From: an uncultured Selenomonadales bacterium | GTDB lineage: Bacteria > Bacillota > Negativicutes > Acidaminococcales > Acidaminococcaceae | Direction of reading: 5' to 3' | Assembly: GCA_900315345.1 (NCBI GenBank) | Contig: OMYP01000004.1 | Location: 127,239-191,238 of the forward strand | Length of the DNA stretch: 64,000 nucleotides | Shown: positions 40,821 to 49,561 of the stretch, one piece after another | How the letters are laid out: each line of letters opens with the position of its first letter | How positions within the stretch are numbered: position 1 is the first letter of the stretch | Translations under genes and position numbers: made by a program | Notes under the pieces: model-generated | The model's database searches: none | What the model saw: only the letters and a program-made list of their open reading frames with translations | Told to the model about the DNA's origin: nothing

Positions 40821-41639
40821 TTAAGCTTCTGTTCCATACACTGCTGCCATTTTCTCCAACTCTTCAAATTCCATAGGAGTGGGGATTGATAATTCCGTGT
40901 TGTTCCAAATAGTTTCAGCCAACCGGCTGTAAATAGCGGCCTGCTCTGAATCCGGCGCGTACTGCAGCACAGTCTGTCGCCGGTTCTCCGCCAGGTTCAC
41001 TACTTTGTCCCGGGGCACGAAAGCTACAAGCCGTGTGTTCAGTTTCCGGGCAAATTCTTTTAGCAGCTCTTTTTCCCCCGGGGTATTGCGGCTGTTGCCG
41101 ATGATGCCGGCCAGCCTCACCGAACCGCGGGAGGCAAAACGCTTGATGCCTTTGGCAATATTGTTGGCGGCGTACAGACTCATGAGCTCCCCGGAAGAAA
41201 TAATATAAATTTCTTCCGCGTAGCCTTCCCTGATAGGCATGGCAAAGCCGCCGCAGACTACGTCCCCCAATACGTCGTAAAGGGTAAGGTCAACAGGAGG
41301 CACGGCTTTTAATTTGTCTAACAGCTGCAGAGCCACAATAATGCCCCGCCCCGCACAGCCCACGCCGGGCTCGGGGCCGCCTGCCTCTACGCAGGTGATG
41401 CCGTTAAAACCTGTGTGAACGATATCTTCCCCGCGGATTGCATCCATGTCTGTGGTACGTACCTTATCCAGTACCGTCTCTTTGCAGATATGGCCCAGTA
41501 ACAGCCGGGTACTGTCATTTTTCGGGTCGCAGCCGATCTGGCAGACCTTTTTCCCCAGCAGGCTCAGAGCAGCGGAAACATTGGAGGCGGTGGTGGATTT
41601 ACCGATGCCGCCTTTTCCGTAAAACGCAATTTTTTTCAT
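40821..41639 (-). CDS. Nitrogenase Fe protein-like reductase (NifH family)
   Basis: A 272-residue NifH-type ATPase that would feed electrons to the two component-1-like subunits downstream. All Fe-protein features are present: Walker [10 protein letters not shown] (residues 8-16), [11 protein letters not shown], the cluster cysteines C95 in [11 protein letters not shown] and C129 in [14 protein letters not shown], and the switch regions between. R98, the residue ADP-ribosylated in diazotrophs, is conserved. Similarity to true NifH is high around the cluster, but no nifB, nifE/N or cofactor genes are near. TAGGAGG precedes the ATG. First gene of the operon. Confidence 0.88.
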   Translation of the reverse strand: MKKIAFYGKGGIGKSTTASNVSAALSLLGKKVCQIGCDPKNDSTRLLLGHICKETVLDKVRTTDMDAIRGEDIVHTGFNGITCVEAGGPEPGVGCAGRGIIVALQLLDKLKAVPPVDLTLYDVLGDVVCGGFAMPIREGYAEEIYIISSGELMSLYAANNIAKGIKRFASRGSVRLAGIIGNSRNTPGEKELLKEFARKLNTRLVAFVPRDKVVNLAENRRQTVLQYAPDSEQAAIYSRLAETIWNNTELSIPTPMEFEELEKMAAVYGTEA

Positions 41640-41818
41640 AATGCCTCCTAAAATAAAAGGTGATTCTGGTTAAAGGATGACACTGGTTCTTATCAGGTTG
41701 CATCTGTTTACATCTTTTATTAAGAATAAATCTTTATTTATTTTCGTTTCATCTTTTGACAATTATAACATAAGAAACATAAATGTTGGGAGAGTATGGT
41801 AAAATAAAAGATAAAGAG

Positions 41819-41847
41819 TTGACGGTAAATAAAAGCCAGTATGATAA
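41819..41847 (+). promoter_or_regulatory. Probable ogt promoter in the divergent region
   Basis: TTGACG, 17 bases, TGATAA, about 60 bases before the ogt start. The rest of 41640-41818 is strongly AT-rich; no convincing minus-strand -35/-10 pair for the nitrogenase-like operon could be picked. Confidence 0.45.
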
Positions 41848-41907
41848 AAACTAAAGGATACATTATAATCCGGAACTTGAATGATGACAGGAAAAGAGAG
41901 GATCGGA

Positions 41908-42516
41908 ATGCTATATAAAACAAAATACAAATCGCCTTTGGGAATGATTACGATTGTTTGTAACGAGAAAGTTTTGCTGGAAACCGGGCTGGAAACACAG
42001 GCCTGCCTGCTGGCGGAATCTGCACAGTTTATCAGCAGAAATGAAATTGCGACGGTATGTGGGACCGGAGCCGACGAAGCAGGAATAAAAGGGAAGAAAA
42101 CGGAAACGGAGGATGCAGGGCGGAAAAACGCCTCGGAACTGATGAAAAGGGTTTTAAACTGGTTTGACCTGTATTTTGCAGGGAATAAGCCGGATCCGCG
42201 GGCGCTGCCCCTTGCACCCCGGGGCAGTGAATTCCGACAGATGGTCTGGCAGGAATTGCTTGCAATTCCTTACGGAAAAACTACAACCTATGGCGCGATT
42301 GCCGGAACCGTTGCCAGAAAGCTTCACAAAGAAAAAATATCTGCCCAGGCAGTGGGCGGGGCTGTAGGGCATAATCCTGTCGCTATTATCATTCCCTGCC
42401 ACCGGGTGGTGGGAAGCAACGGTTCCCTGACAGGATACGCAGGGGGACTGGATATCAAATATAAGCTGCTGCGGCATGAAGGGGCGGATATGGACAGTTT
42501 CTTCTTGCCAAAATAA
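41908..42516 (+). CDS. ogt: Methylated-DNA--protein-cysteine methyltransferase
   Basis: A 202-residue suicide repair protein that removes alkyl groups from O6-alkylguanine. The C-terminal domain is complete: FRQMVWQELLAIPYGKTTTYGAIA (HTH), the arginine-finger region with GGAVGHNP, and the active-site PCHRVV with GSNGSLTGYAGG. The N-terminal ribonuclease-like domain contains a ~40-residue charged insertion (IKGKKTETEDAGRKNASEL) compared with short Ogt proteins. ATG 41908 follows GAGAGG. Together with the AlkA-like gene at 4226, the cell has two alkylation-repair routes. Confidence 0.94.
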   Translation: MLYKTKYKSPLGMITIVCNEKVLLETGLETQACLLAESAQFISRNEIATVCGTGADEAGIKGKKTETEDAGRKNASELMKRVLNWFDLYFAGNKPDPRALPLAPRGSEFRQMVWQELLAIPYGKTTTYGAIAGTVARKLHKEKISAQAVGGAVGHNPVAIIIPCHRVVGSNGSLTGYAGGLDIKYKLLRHEGADMDSFFLPK

Positions 42517-42561
42517 ATTTTGCCTGCAGTGATGAGATTCAAGATTTTAACCTGACGGTTG

Positions 42562-42570
42562 TGATATAAT
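42562..42570 (+). promoter_or_regulatory. Extended -10 promoter of the porin gene
   Basis: TGATATAAT is an extended -10 (TG-n-TATAAT). The -35 hexamer is weak. The leader to the porin start is about 100 bases and carries no recognised riboswitch. Confidence 0.5.
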
Positions 42571-42676
42571 AATCAAAACAGCTTTTATTATGGAAAAGAA
42601 TGATCTACCCAAAATGTCTGGAAGAAAGGAAACAGTCTGGTCGCCGATTCCGGTAATCAGATCATACGTGATAATC

Positions 42677-43957
42677 ATGAAGAAAAGAACTGTCTGGAAA
42701 TCTTTACTGCCAGCTGTGGCGGTTATCCTGGGGATTGCCTTCCCACTGAACGGGCAGGCGGCGAATCCCTTTGCCGACGTTCCGGCCGGCCACTGGGCTT
42801 ATGAAAGCATTGCAAAACTGGCAGCGGCAGGCGTTGTTGAAGGATACGGAGACGATACTTTCCACGGCAATCGTCTGATGACCCGTTATGAAATGGCCCA
42901 AATCGTAGCCAAAGCCCTGGCAAAAGGCGCAAATGTGGACAGGTTGTCTGCTGAATTTGCGGAAGAACTGGAAGGACTGGGGGTGCGCGTAACCTCTCTG
43001 GAGAAAAAAGCCGACAATGTGCAGGTAACCGGAGAAGTTTATTATTATTATGCAAGCTCCAATCATGCTATTACAGAGTCTGGAAAAAAATATGAAAATG
43101 AGTTACGTACCCGTCTGTATGTGACCGGTACTGTTAATGATAACTGGAAATATGTAGGCCGCCTTGAGAACAGACAGCATTTCAATGATAATGTGGGCAA
43201 TGAAAAAACAGAGTTTAACGTTGCCAAGCTGGAGGGGAGGCTTGGAGGGCTGAAAGTAACGGCAGGTGCAGATGACGATGAGTTCGGGGAAGGTTGTATT
43301 TATGATGGGGAACATGACGCGGTTAAAGTCACCTACGGCGATAAAGTCTATGTCAGCGGCGCTTACGGAAAGCTGACGGAAATTAATGAGGATTCCTATG
43401 CGCCGGCTGAAGGGGAAAAATTTGCAAAACGATTCTGGAATGCGGAAGTGGGAACCAAAACAGACGGATTCGTGAACGGTAAATTCGGTTACCTGAATAC
43501 GAAGCTGGATACGGACGGTAAGACCGGGTATAACGGTAAAGATGATCTGGGTATCTGGTATGCAGGCTTAGGGTTTAACCTGACGGATGACCTGGGGCTG
43601 AGTGCATTATATCTGAAAGGGTCCAGAGATAAAATCGCCGGAGGACAGCAGATCGATGACGACGGTCTGGCCCTGACTCTTTCGTATAAAGGTGCGGAAG
43701 AGGCAAAACCCGGTTCCTGGGGGCTGACGGCCAATTACTACCGGCAGGGAAAATCCACGTATCTGCTTCACACGATTGATGGATATACCGATTTTAAATC
43801 CGGTTTCAAAGGCTGGTCGGTAGGCGGCGAACTGACTGTTGCCAAAAATATGGTGGTGGGCATTAATTATTATGATACCAGGCCTATGAAGACTGAAATT
43901 GACGGGAAGGATTCGAAAACCAGAGTTCTTTGGTCAGATTTTACTATTACTTTCTGA
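42677..43957 (+). CDS. OmpM-like porin with N-terminal SLH domain
   Basis: A 426-residue outer-membrane protein of the kind found in Negativicutes: signal peptide ending in GQAA, one SLH domain (residues ~30-85, NPFADVPAGHWAYESIAKLA and TRYEMAQIVAKAL) that anchors the outer membrane to modified peptidoglycan, a short coiled-coil linker, and a ~300-residue beta barrel ending in the Bam-type terminal Phe (WSDFTITF). It gives envelope tethering and diffusion pores. ATG 42677 gives a proper signal peptide; the open frame to 42590 does not. This gene is the strongest marker that the host is a diderm Firmicute. Confidence 0.92.
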   Translation: MKKRTVWKSLLPAVAVILGIAFPLNGQAANPFADVPAGHWAYESIAKLAAAGVVEGYGDDTFHGNRLMTRYEMAQIVAKALAKGANVDRLSAEFAEELEGLGVRVTSLEKKADNVQVTGEVYYYYASSNHAITESGKKYENELRTRLYVTGTVNDNWKYVGRLENRQHFNDNVGNEKTEFNVAKLEGRLGGLKVTAGADDDEFGEGCIYDGEHDAVKVTYGDKVYVSGAYGKLTEINEDSYAPAEGEKFAKRFWNAEVGTKTDGFVNGKFGYLNTKLDTDGKTGYNGKDDLGIWYAGLGFNLTDDLGLSALYLKGSRDKIAGGQQIDDDGLALTLSYKGAEEAKPGSWGLTANYYRQGKSTYLLHTIDGYTDFKSGFKGWSVGGELTVAKNMVVGINYYDTRPMKTEIDGKDSKTRVLWSDFTITF

Positions 43958-44017
43958 TTGCGGCACAATCTCGCTGTAAAGCAGGGACTATGAAAAAAGT
44001 CTGAAATCCCGAAACAG

Positions 44018-44060
44018 ACAGCCCCCGGCAGGAATTCCTGCCGGGGGCTGTTGGCTTTTA
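44018..44060. terminator. Bidirectional terminator after the porin gene
   Basis: A perfect 15-bp palindrome (ACAGCCCCCGGCAGG mirrored around AATT) lies between the porin gene and the convergent tautomerase gene. The T-tracts on either side are short. Confidence 0.75.
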
Positions 44061-44076
44061 TAACCTGATGGTTCTG

Positions 44077-44493
44077 TTATTTTTTCTTTGTTTTCTTTTC
44101 CTTTTTGGCCGCTTTATCAGCTTCTTTCCGGGCTTTTTCTTCTTCTTTGGCGGCTGCCTTTTCGGCTGCTTTTTTTGCCTTTTCTTCCGCTTTTGCGGCT
44201 TTTTCCATTTCCTTTTCCGCTTTCTTTTTGGCTTTTTCTTCTTCTTTGGCAGCAGCTTCTGCAACCTTTTTCTCTGCAGCGGCTTTTTCTTTCGCAATTT
44301 TCCGGAGTTCGGTGACCGGTACGCCGCCGATGCCCCAGTTGTCCGTATCGACTTCGTCGATGGTGACTACAAGGGTCTTCGTGTTTTTGTGCAGCACGTC
44401 GGCCAGCAATTTGGTAGCGCCTTCAATTAACTGCCGTTTCTGTTCCGGAGTGACGTTACCTTCTTTTGTAATTTTGATGTTTACATAAGGCAT
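44077..44493 (-). CDS. 4-oxalocrotonate tautomerase-family protein with long Lys/Glu/Ala tail
   Basis: A 138-residue protein. Residues 1-63 are a complete 4-oxalocrotonate tautomerase-type domain: the catalytic Pro follows the initiator Met (MPYVNIKITKEG), with EQKRQLIEGATKLLADVLHK and an IDEVDTDNWGIGG strand-loop. Residues ~64-138 are almost only Lys, Glu and Ala, a predicted single alpha helix or coiled coil. Normal family members are ~60-80 residues and have no such tail. The enzyme substrate is unknown. The start at 44493 follows GAAAGGGG. The tail might tether the hexamer to RNA, membrane or partner proteins; that is conjecture. Confidence 0.88.
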   Translation of the reverse strand: MPYVNIKITKEGNVTPEQKRQLIEGATKLLADVLHKNTKTLVVTIDEVDTDNWGIGGVPVTELRKIAKEKAAAEKKVAEAAAKEEEKAKKKAEKEMEKAAKAEEKAKKAAEKAAAKEEEKARKEADKAAKKEKKTKKK

Positions 44494-44785
44494 AACTAAA
44501 ACCCCTTTCAAAGATATAATAATTTGGGAATTTTATGCTGTGGAAATGAAAAACCATTGGCATTTTATACAATATATTTTATAATAATTATCGGGAAATA
44601 GCTATAGAAATTTGAAAAAATTCTATGAAAAAGTCAGGGAAACGCTGATCAAATGATTTTGTAAAAAAATCGCCGGCAAGCACGGGATGAATTGATCCGT
44701 GATTCCTGAAGAAGCACTTTTCATCGGCAGTTCTTTAAGGAATATTTCGTGATGGTCATATCATTAGGAAGGAATGGAGCGTATT

Positions 44786-44998
44786 ATGTCTGGCGGTCTG
44801 GGTAAGATGCTGATCCAGTTAGGGATCGTGCTGATAGTGGCCGGGGTGGTCATCCACTTTGGCGGGAAAATCCTTCCTTTCGGGAACCTCCCCGGGGACA
44901 TCCACGTGGAAGGAAAGCACGGGAGTTTTTATTTCCCCTGGGTGAGCTGTATCGTCATCAGCGTGGTATTAAGCCTGCTGGCCCATCTGTTCCGGTGA
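44786..44998 (+). CDS. DUF2905 family small membrane protein
   Basis: A 70-residue protein with two hydrophobic helices: LIQLGIVLIVAGVVIHFGGK, a GNLPGDI turn (the family hallmark), and WVSCIVISVVLSLLAHLF. DUF2905 is widespread in bacteria without a known function. ATG 44786 has GGAG six bases upstream; an ATG at 44774 is in frame but overlaps its own ribosome-binding site. About 290 bases of AT-rich non-coding DNA precede it, holding only weak hairpins. Confidence 0.85.
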   Translation: MSGGLGKMLIQLGIVLIVAGVVIHFGGKILPFGNLPGDIHVEGKHGSFYFPWVSCIVISVVLSLLAHLFR

Positions 44999-45129
44999 AG
45001 GACATAGGGCGGCGAACTAACAGGGTGATGTTGTAGGAAAAGGAATATTTGCCCCGCCAGTCCTGTGGCTTGTGCATTTGGCAGGTATATTGTTGCCTGT
45101 TCAAATCTTGTGTTAAGGAGTATTGTCTA

Positions 45130-45606
45130 ATGCTTGGTTCTTTATTTGGGAAAAAGAAAGATGTTTTCGCAAGTCCCTTTACCGGCAGGCTCTGTTCTAT
45201 TACAGAGACACCGGACGAAGCTTTTGCGGAAAAGATGAACGGAGACGGCTTTATGGTGGAACCGTCCGACGGGGATGTGTTTGCCCCGGCTGACGGTACA
45301 GTAAGTTTTGTGTTTGAAACCAGGCACGCCATGGGGCTGACCACGAAAGACGGTCTGGAATACCTGCTGCATATCGGTATAGACACGGTAAAACTTCAGG
45401 GAAAAGGCTTTACGGTTTTTGTGGAGGAGGGCCAATCCGTTAAAAAGGGTGACAAACTGATGACTTTTGACACAGCCTATGTAAAGGCCAATGCGCCCTC
45501 CGACGCATGTCTCTGCGTGTTTTCGGACCTTCCGGAAGGGAAGGAGGTTTTCCTGCTGAAGACCGGCGGCGTGAAAGCACTGGAGGATGCGGCGGAAATC
45601 CGGTGA
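45130..45606 (+). CDS. PTS glucose-type EIIA component, stand-alone
   Basis: A 158-residue Crr-type EIIA phosphocarrier. The SPFTGRLCSITETPDEAFAEK opening, GDVFAPADGTVSFVFETRHA and active-site LLHIGIDTVKL (phosphorylated His) are standard, followed by GKGFTVFVEEGQSVKKGD. No EIIB, EIIC, HPr or EI gene lies in the window, so it may act with sugar permeases elsewhere or have a regulatory role. AAGGAG precedes the ATG. Confidence 0.93.
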   Translation: MLGSLFGKKKDVFASPFTGRLCSITETPDEAFAEKMNGDGFMVEPSDGDVFAPADGTVSFVFETRHAMGLTTKDGLEYLLHIGIDTVKLQGKGFTVFVEEGQSVKKGDKLMTFDTAYVKANAPSDACLCVFSDLPEGKEVFLLKTGGVKALEDAAEIR

Positions 45607-45661
45607 TCCTTTTATGAAACAGGGCAGGAAAAGGCGGCCCTGGATAACGGGACAAATTCTG

Positions 45662-45712
45662 TGGTACAATTAAAATGTGAATTATATTGAAACGTTTGGG
45701 TAAATCGTTTCA
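45662..45712 (+). promoter_or_regulatory. Extended -10 promoter and inverted repeat before the ACT/UPF0210 pair
   Basis: TGGTACAAT (45662-45670) is an extended -10. About 18 bases downstream, TGAAACG (45688-45694) and CGTTTCA (45706-45712) form perfect 7-bp arms spaced by 11 bases. It could be a repressor site or leader hairpin for the operon starting at 45734. Confidence 0.45.
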
Positions 45713-45733
45713 GTCAAAGAGAGGGGCAGAAAG

Positions 45734-46003
45734 ATGCGTATAGTTGTAACTGTGGTAGGAAAAGACAAGGTCGGCATTATCGCAAAAGTAACAAATATTT
45801 TAGCCAACAACCAGGTGAACGTGCTGAACATTAACCAGAATATCATGGACGGGTTCTTTAATATGGTTCTTATAGCGGATATGACGGATTCCAAAATGAG
45901 TATTAAGGCGCTGAAAGAACATCTTGATAAGCTTTCGAAAGAAATCGGGTTGGAGATTCGCGTGCAGAGTGAAGATATCTTCACTGCCATGCACCAGATT
46001 TAA
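45734..46003 (+). CDS. ACT domain protein (UPF0237)
   Basis: An 89-residue single ACT domain of the UPF0237 family ([40 protein letters not shown]). ACT domains sense amino acids or small ligands. It is nearly always next to a UPF0210 gene, as here at 15 bases, so the two probably form one functional unit. GAGAGGGGC precedes the ATG. Confidence 0.93.
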   Translation: MRIVVTVVGKDKVGIIAKVTNILANNQVNVLNINQNIMDGFFNMVLIADMTDSKMSIKALKEHLDKLSKEIGLEIRVQSEDIFTAMHQI

Positions 46004-46017
46004 ACAGGAGGATCGCC

Positions 46018-47382
46018 ATGTCGGTGTTAACATTTAATGATGTAATCGAAACCACGCGGATGATCACCCACCAGAATCTGGACGTGCGAACCATTACCAT
46101 GGGCATCAGCCTGCGGGACTGCGGCCACCCGGATATTAACGTCTGTGCGGAAAAGATATATGACAAAATAACGAAAAAGGCGGAGAAGCTGGTGCAGACC
46201 GGGGAAGATATTGAATCAGACCTGGGAGTGCCTATCATCAATAAGCGGATCTCTGTAACGCCTATCTCCATGGTGGGGGAAAGCTGTGACGCCTCGGATT
46301 ATGTACCCCTGGCAAAAGCCATGGACAAAGCGGCCCATGAAGTCGGCGTAAATTTTATCGGAGGATTCAGCGCCCTGGTGGATAAAGGCTATACCAAAGG
46401 CGACAGGAACCTGATCGCTTCTATTCCGGAAGCCCTGGCCACAACTGATGTGGTCTGTTCTTCCGTTAATGTGGGCTCCACCAAAGCAGGCATCAACATG
46501 GATGCTGTGGCGGAAATGGGACGTGTGGTAAAAGAGACTGCGAAAAAGACGGCGGCCAATGATGCCATCGGCTGTGCGAAGCTTGTGGTGTTCTGCAATG
46601 CAGTGAATGATAATCCCTTTATGGCCGGCGCCTTCCATGGGGTCACAGAACCGGAATCGGTGGTCAGCGTAGGGGTCAGCGGCCCCGGCGTGGTTAAACA
46701 TGCTCTGGAAGCGGTTCGGGGGCAGGACATCGGCGCCGTAGCGGAAGTGATCAAACGCACCGCTTTCAAGATTACCCGGGTAGGGCAGCTGGTAGCACAG
46801 GAAGCTGCGAAACGACTGAATACCCAGTTTGGAATTATTGATTTATCCCTGGCGCCTACCCCGGCGGTAGGTGATTCCGTAGCGCATATTCTGGAAGAAA
46901 TCGGTCTGGAAAGCTGTGGCGGTCCCGGCACAACGGCTACCCTGGCCATGCTGAACGATGCGGTGAAAAAGGGCGGTCTTATGGCCTCCAGTTATGTGGG
47001 AGGCCTTTCTGGAGCGTTTATCCCCGTAAGCGAAGACGCAGGCATGATTGCAGCCGTAGAACGTGGCAGCCTGACCCTTGAAAAGTTGGAAGCAATGACC
47101 TGCGTCTGCTCCGTAGGCCTGGACATGATTGCGATTCCCGGCGATACTACGGCAGAAACCATTGCTGCCATTATTGCGGATGAATCGGCTATCGGTATGA
47201 TCAATAACAAAACGACTGCCGTACGTGTGATTCCGGTTCCCGGCAAGGGTGTGGGGGAAACCGTGGAATTTGGCGGCTTGCTGGGCCATGCGCCTATTAT
47301 GTCGGTAAGCCGGTTTAAACCGGATATTTTCATTGCCCGTGGCGGTCGGATCCCTGCGCCGGTGCGGAGTCTGACAAACTGA
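46018..47382 (+). CDS. UPF0210 (DUF711/PFL-like) family protein
   Basis: A 454-residue UPF0210 protein. Family markers are [57 protein letters not shown] and [20 protein letters not shown]. The fold is related to glycyl-radical-enzyme-like PFL barrels, but no radical-binding glycine motif is obvious and the function is unknown. It follows the ACT protein in the same transcript, which suggests ligand-regulated activity. AGGAGG precedes the ATG. Confidence 0.92.
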   Translation: MSVLTFNDVIETTRMITHQNLDVRTITMGISLRDCGHPDINVCAEKIYDKITKKAEKLVQTGEDIESDLGVPIINKRISVTPISMVGESCDASDYVPLAKAMDKAAHEVGVNFIGGFSALVDKGYTKGDRNLIASIPEALATTDVVCSSVNVGSTKAGINMDAVAEMGRVVKETAKKTAANDAIGCAKLVVFCNAVNDNPFMAGAFHGVTEPESVVSVGVSGPGVVKHALEAVRGQDIGAVAEVIKRTAFKITRVGQLVAQEAAKRLNTQFGIIDLSLAPTPAVGDSVAHILEEIGLESCGGPGTTATLAMLNDAVKKGGLMASSYVGGLSGAFIPVSEDAGMIAAVERGSLTLEKLEAMTCVCSVGLDMIAIPGDTTAETIAAIIADESAIGMINNKTTAVRVIPVPGKGVGETVEFGGLLGHAPIMSVSRFKPDIFIARGGRIPAPVRSLTN

Positions 47383-47473
47383 TATGTTCTTTCAAGTTTA
47401 TGTAATGCCATATAATGTCGGGCTGTAAAAGTAAGAAAGTGTCAGCAACGAACCATTATTTAAATACTAATGT

Positions 47474-47507
47474 AAGCAGCCTTTGGGATTTCGGAGGCTG
47501 CTTTTTG
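47474..47507 (+). terminator. Terminator after the UPF0210 gene
   Basis: AAGCAGCCT pairs with AGGCTGCTT around a 12-nt loop, followed by TTT. Confidence 0.8.
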
Positions 47508-47604
47508 TAAAGAGAGCAACAAAAAGCAGCAGTGAGCTGTTCAGTCCGGGGAAAGCATTACGGTAGTGTTTTTGGAGATATAGCACATAAGAAGAGGTTA
47601 TACT

Positions 47605-48240
47605 ATGCGTAAAAAGGATAAAGAGGAAATCATTGCCGCTCTGGAAGAGCGGTATAAAGGAATCGGTACAGCGCTCCATTACAATTCGCCCTTTGAATTG
47701 CTCTGTGCCGTTATTATGTCGGCCCAGTGCACGGATGAAAGGGTTAATAAAATTACGCAACGGATTTTTCCCCGGCTGAATACTCCGGAAAAGATGGGGG
47801 CACTGACCCAGGAGGAACTGGAAGCGGAAATTCGGGACTGCGGCCTGTATAAGGCTAAAGCTAAGAACCTGCTGGGCATGTGCCATATGCTCATAGAAGA
47901 ATTCGGCGGGGAGATTCCCAGGGATATCCCTACTATGATGAAACTGCCCGGGGTGGGACGCAAAACGGCAGACGTGATTGCCAGCGTAGTCTACAAAATC
48001 CCTGCTATTGCGGTGGATACCCACGTGTTCCGCACTTCTCACCGGTTAGGTCTGTCGCAAGCAAAAACACCGGAAGCTACGGAGTTGGATCTGCAGAAGC
48101 TGATACCAAAAAATAAGTGGGCCGATGCACATCACTGGTTCATCTGGCACGGGCGCCTTACCTGCAAGGCCCGCAAGCCCTTGTGCGACGAATGCGTGTG
48201 CCTGTCAAAGTGTCCGTTTAAGGAAAAGAATTTGAAGTAA
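47605..48240 (+). CDS. nth: Endonuclease III
   Basis: A 211-residue base-excision repair enzyme removing oxidised pyrimidines and cutting abasic sites. It has the SAQCTDERVN substrate-loop with catalytic Lys region, the HhH motif LPGVGRKTADVI, the catalytic Asp in AVDTHVFR, and the C-terminal [4Fe-4S] site with cysteines spaced C-x6-C-x2-C-x5-C (CKARKPLCDECVCLSKC). Length is typical. recQ follows 31 bases later. Confidence 0.96.
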   Translation: MRKKDKEEIIAALEERYKGIGTALHYNSPFELLCAVIMSAQCTDERVNKITQRIFPRLNTPEKMGALTQEELEAEIRDCGLYKAKAKNLLGMCHMLIEEFGGEIPRDIPTMMKLPGVGRKTADVIASVVYKIPAIAVDTHVFRTSHRLGLSQAKTPEATELDLQKLIPKNKWADAHHWFIWHGRLTCKARKPLCDECVCLSKCPFKEKNLK

Positions 48241-48271
48241 TTCAGAATTTGTTACAGAAAGGGGCGTTTAT

Positions 48272-49495
48272 TTGCAACCGGAATTTATTCTAAAGACCCG
48301 TTTTGGGTACGAAACCTTTCGCCCGGGGCAGAAAGAAATCGTTGAAACGATTCTTGGAAGAAGGGACTGCCTTGCAGTTTTGCCTACCGGTGCGGGCAAA
48401 TCCATTTGCTTTCAGGTTCCTGCCCTGATGCAGCCGGGCGTAACCTTTGTCGTTTCACCGCTGATTTCTTTGATGGAAGATCAGGTAGACCATCTGCGGC
48501 GGCAGGGTGTTCCTGCCGTTTGCCTGAACAGCAGTATGAGTAAACATACCTATAACAGAACCTTGTATGACGTTGCGTCAGGTGCTTACAAACTGCTGTA
48601 TCTTTCGCCGGAGCGTCTGCAGAATGAAGGATTTATCCGGTTCGCCCGGAAGAATCCTCCGGATTTTGTTGTGGTAGACGAAGCTCATTGCGTATCCCAG
48701 TGGGGTCACGATTTCCGCCCTTCTTATCTGCAGATTGGGGATTTTGTGAAAGGGCTGCCAAGGCGTCCGTTGTATGCGGCTTTTACGGCAACGGCTACGC
48801 CACGGGTACGGCAGGATATCGTGGAAAGCCTGGGGATGACGGAACCGTCGGTAATTGTCCGCAGTTTTGACCGGCCGAATCTGTTTCTGGCTAAAGAAAG
48901 CCCGATAGATAAAGACAGGGCTTTGCTGGAAGAGTTGGAAAAGAGGAAGGGCGAAAGCGGGATCGTATATTGCGCTACCCATCAGAATACGGAAACAGTG
49001 TTCCGTCTGCTGAAAAGACAGGGGTATTCGGTGTGCCGATATCATGCAGGGCTGACTCCCGGAGAACGGCAAAGGGCACAGGAGGATTTCGTAGGGGGGC
49101 GTATAAAAATTGTCACTGCCACCAGCGCGTTTGGTATGGGCATCGACAAGCAGGATATATCCTTTGTAATCCATTACAATATGCCCCAGAGCCTTGAAGA
49201 ATATTACCAGGAGGCCGGCCGGGCAGGAAGGGACGGGAAAGAAGCCCATTGCCTGCTGTTTTACTGCAAGGAAGATCTGGCGATTAACCGCGCGCTGGCC
49301 AATGAGCAGGAAAAGCCGGAACGGGCGTTGGGCCTAATCCGTTCCATGTGGGACTACTGCCGGTATGACGGATGCCTCCGTAATTACATTTTGCGCTATT
49401 TCGGGGAAGTGAACGACCGGGAATGTGGAAAATGCAGTTACTGCTGTAAAATAAGCTGGCGGAATTTGTTCACAAATATTTTGCGAAAAGGATAG
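48272..49495 (+). CDS. Short RecQ-family ATP-dependent DNA helicase
   Basis: A 407-residue RecQ helicase with complete SF2 core: FRPGQKEIVETIL (motif 0), PTGAGKSICFQ (I), DEAHCVSQWGHDFRP (II), TATATPRV (III), YQEAGRAGRDG (VI), then the zinc-binding CRYDGCLRNYILRYFGE and CGKCSYCC. It stops shortly after the zinc site, so the winged-helix (RQC) and HRDC domains of full RecQ (~600 residues) are absent. TTG start behind AAAGGGG. It may be a natural short form; a truncated gene is the alternative. Confidence 0.9.
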   Translation: MQPEFILKTRFGYETFRPGQKEIVETILGRRDCLAVLPTGAGKSICFQVPALMQPGVTFVVSPLISLMEDQVDHLRRQGVPAVCLNSSMSKHTYNRTLYDVASGAYKLLYLSPERLQNEGFIRFARKNPPDFVVVDEAHCVSQWGHDFRPSYLQIGDFVKGLPRRPLYAAFTATATPRVRQDIVESLGMTEPSVIVRSFDRPNLFLAKESPIDKDRALLEELEKRKGESGIVYCATHQNTETVFRLLKRQGYSVCRYHAGLTPGERQRAQEDFVGGRIKIVTATSAFGMGIDKQDISFVIHYNMPQSLEEYYQEAGRAGRDGKEAHCLLFYCKEDLAINRALANEQEKPERALGLIRSMWDYCRYDGCLRNYILRYFGEVNDRECGKCSYCCKISWRNLFTNILRKG

Positions 49496-49561
49496 GTTTC
49501 CACAGCAGGAAAATTTGCAAGGACAGAGAATAAAATAGTAAAGAATGAATGGAGGGGTTTT

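Noticed and set aside
38054..41639. True nitrogenase for N2 fixation
   Set aside because: No nifB, nifE/N or cofactor genes, and the NifD C275 region has no cysteine. Only the superfamily assignment is supported.
44068..44430. Phe/Leu-rich frame on the plus strand resembling a membrane protein
   Set aside because: It is the complement of the Lys/Glu/Ala tail of the tautomerase-family gene; codons AAG and GAA read backwards as CTT and TTC.
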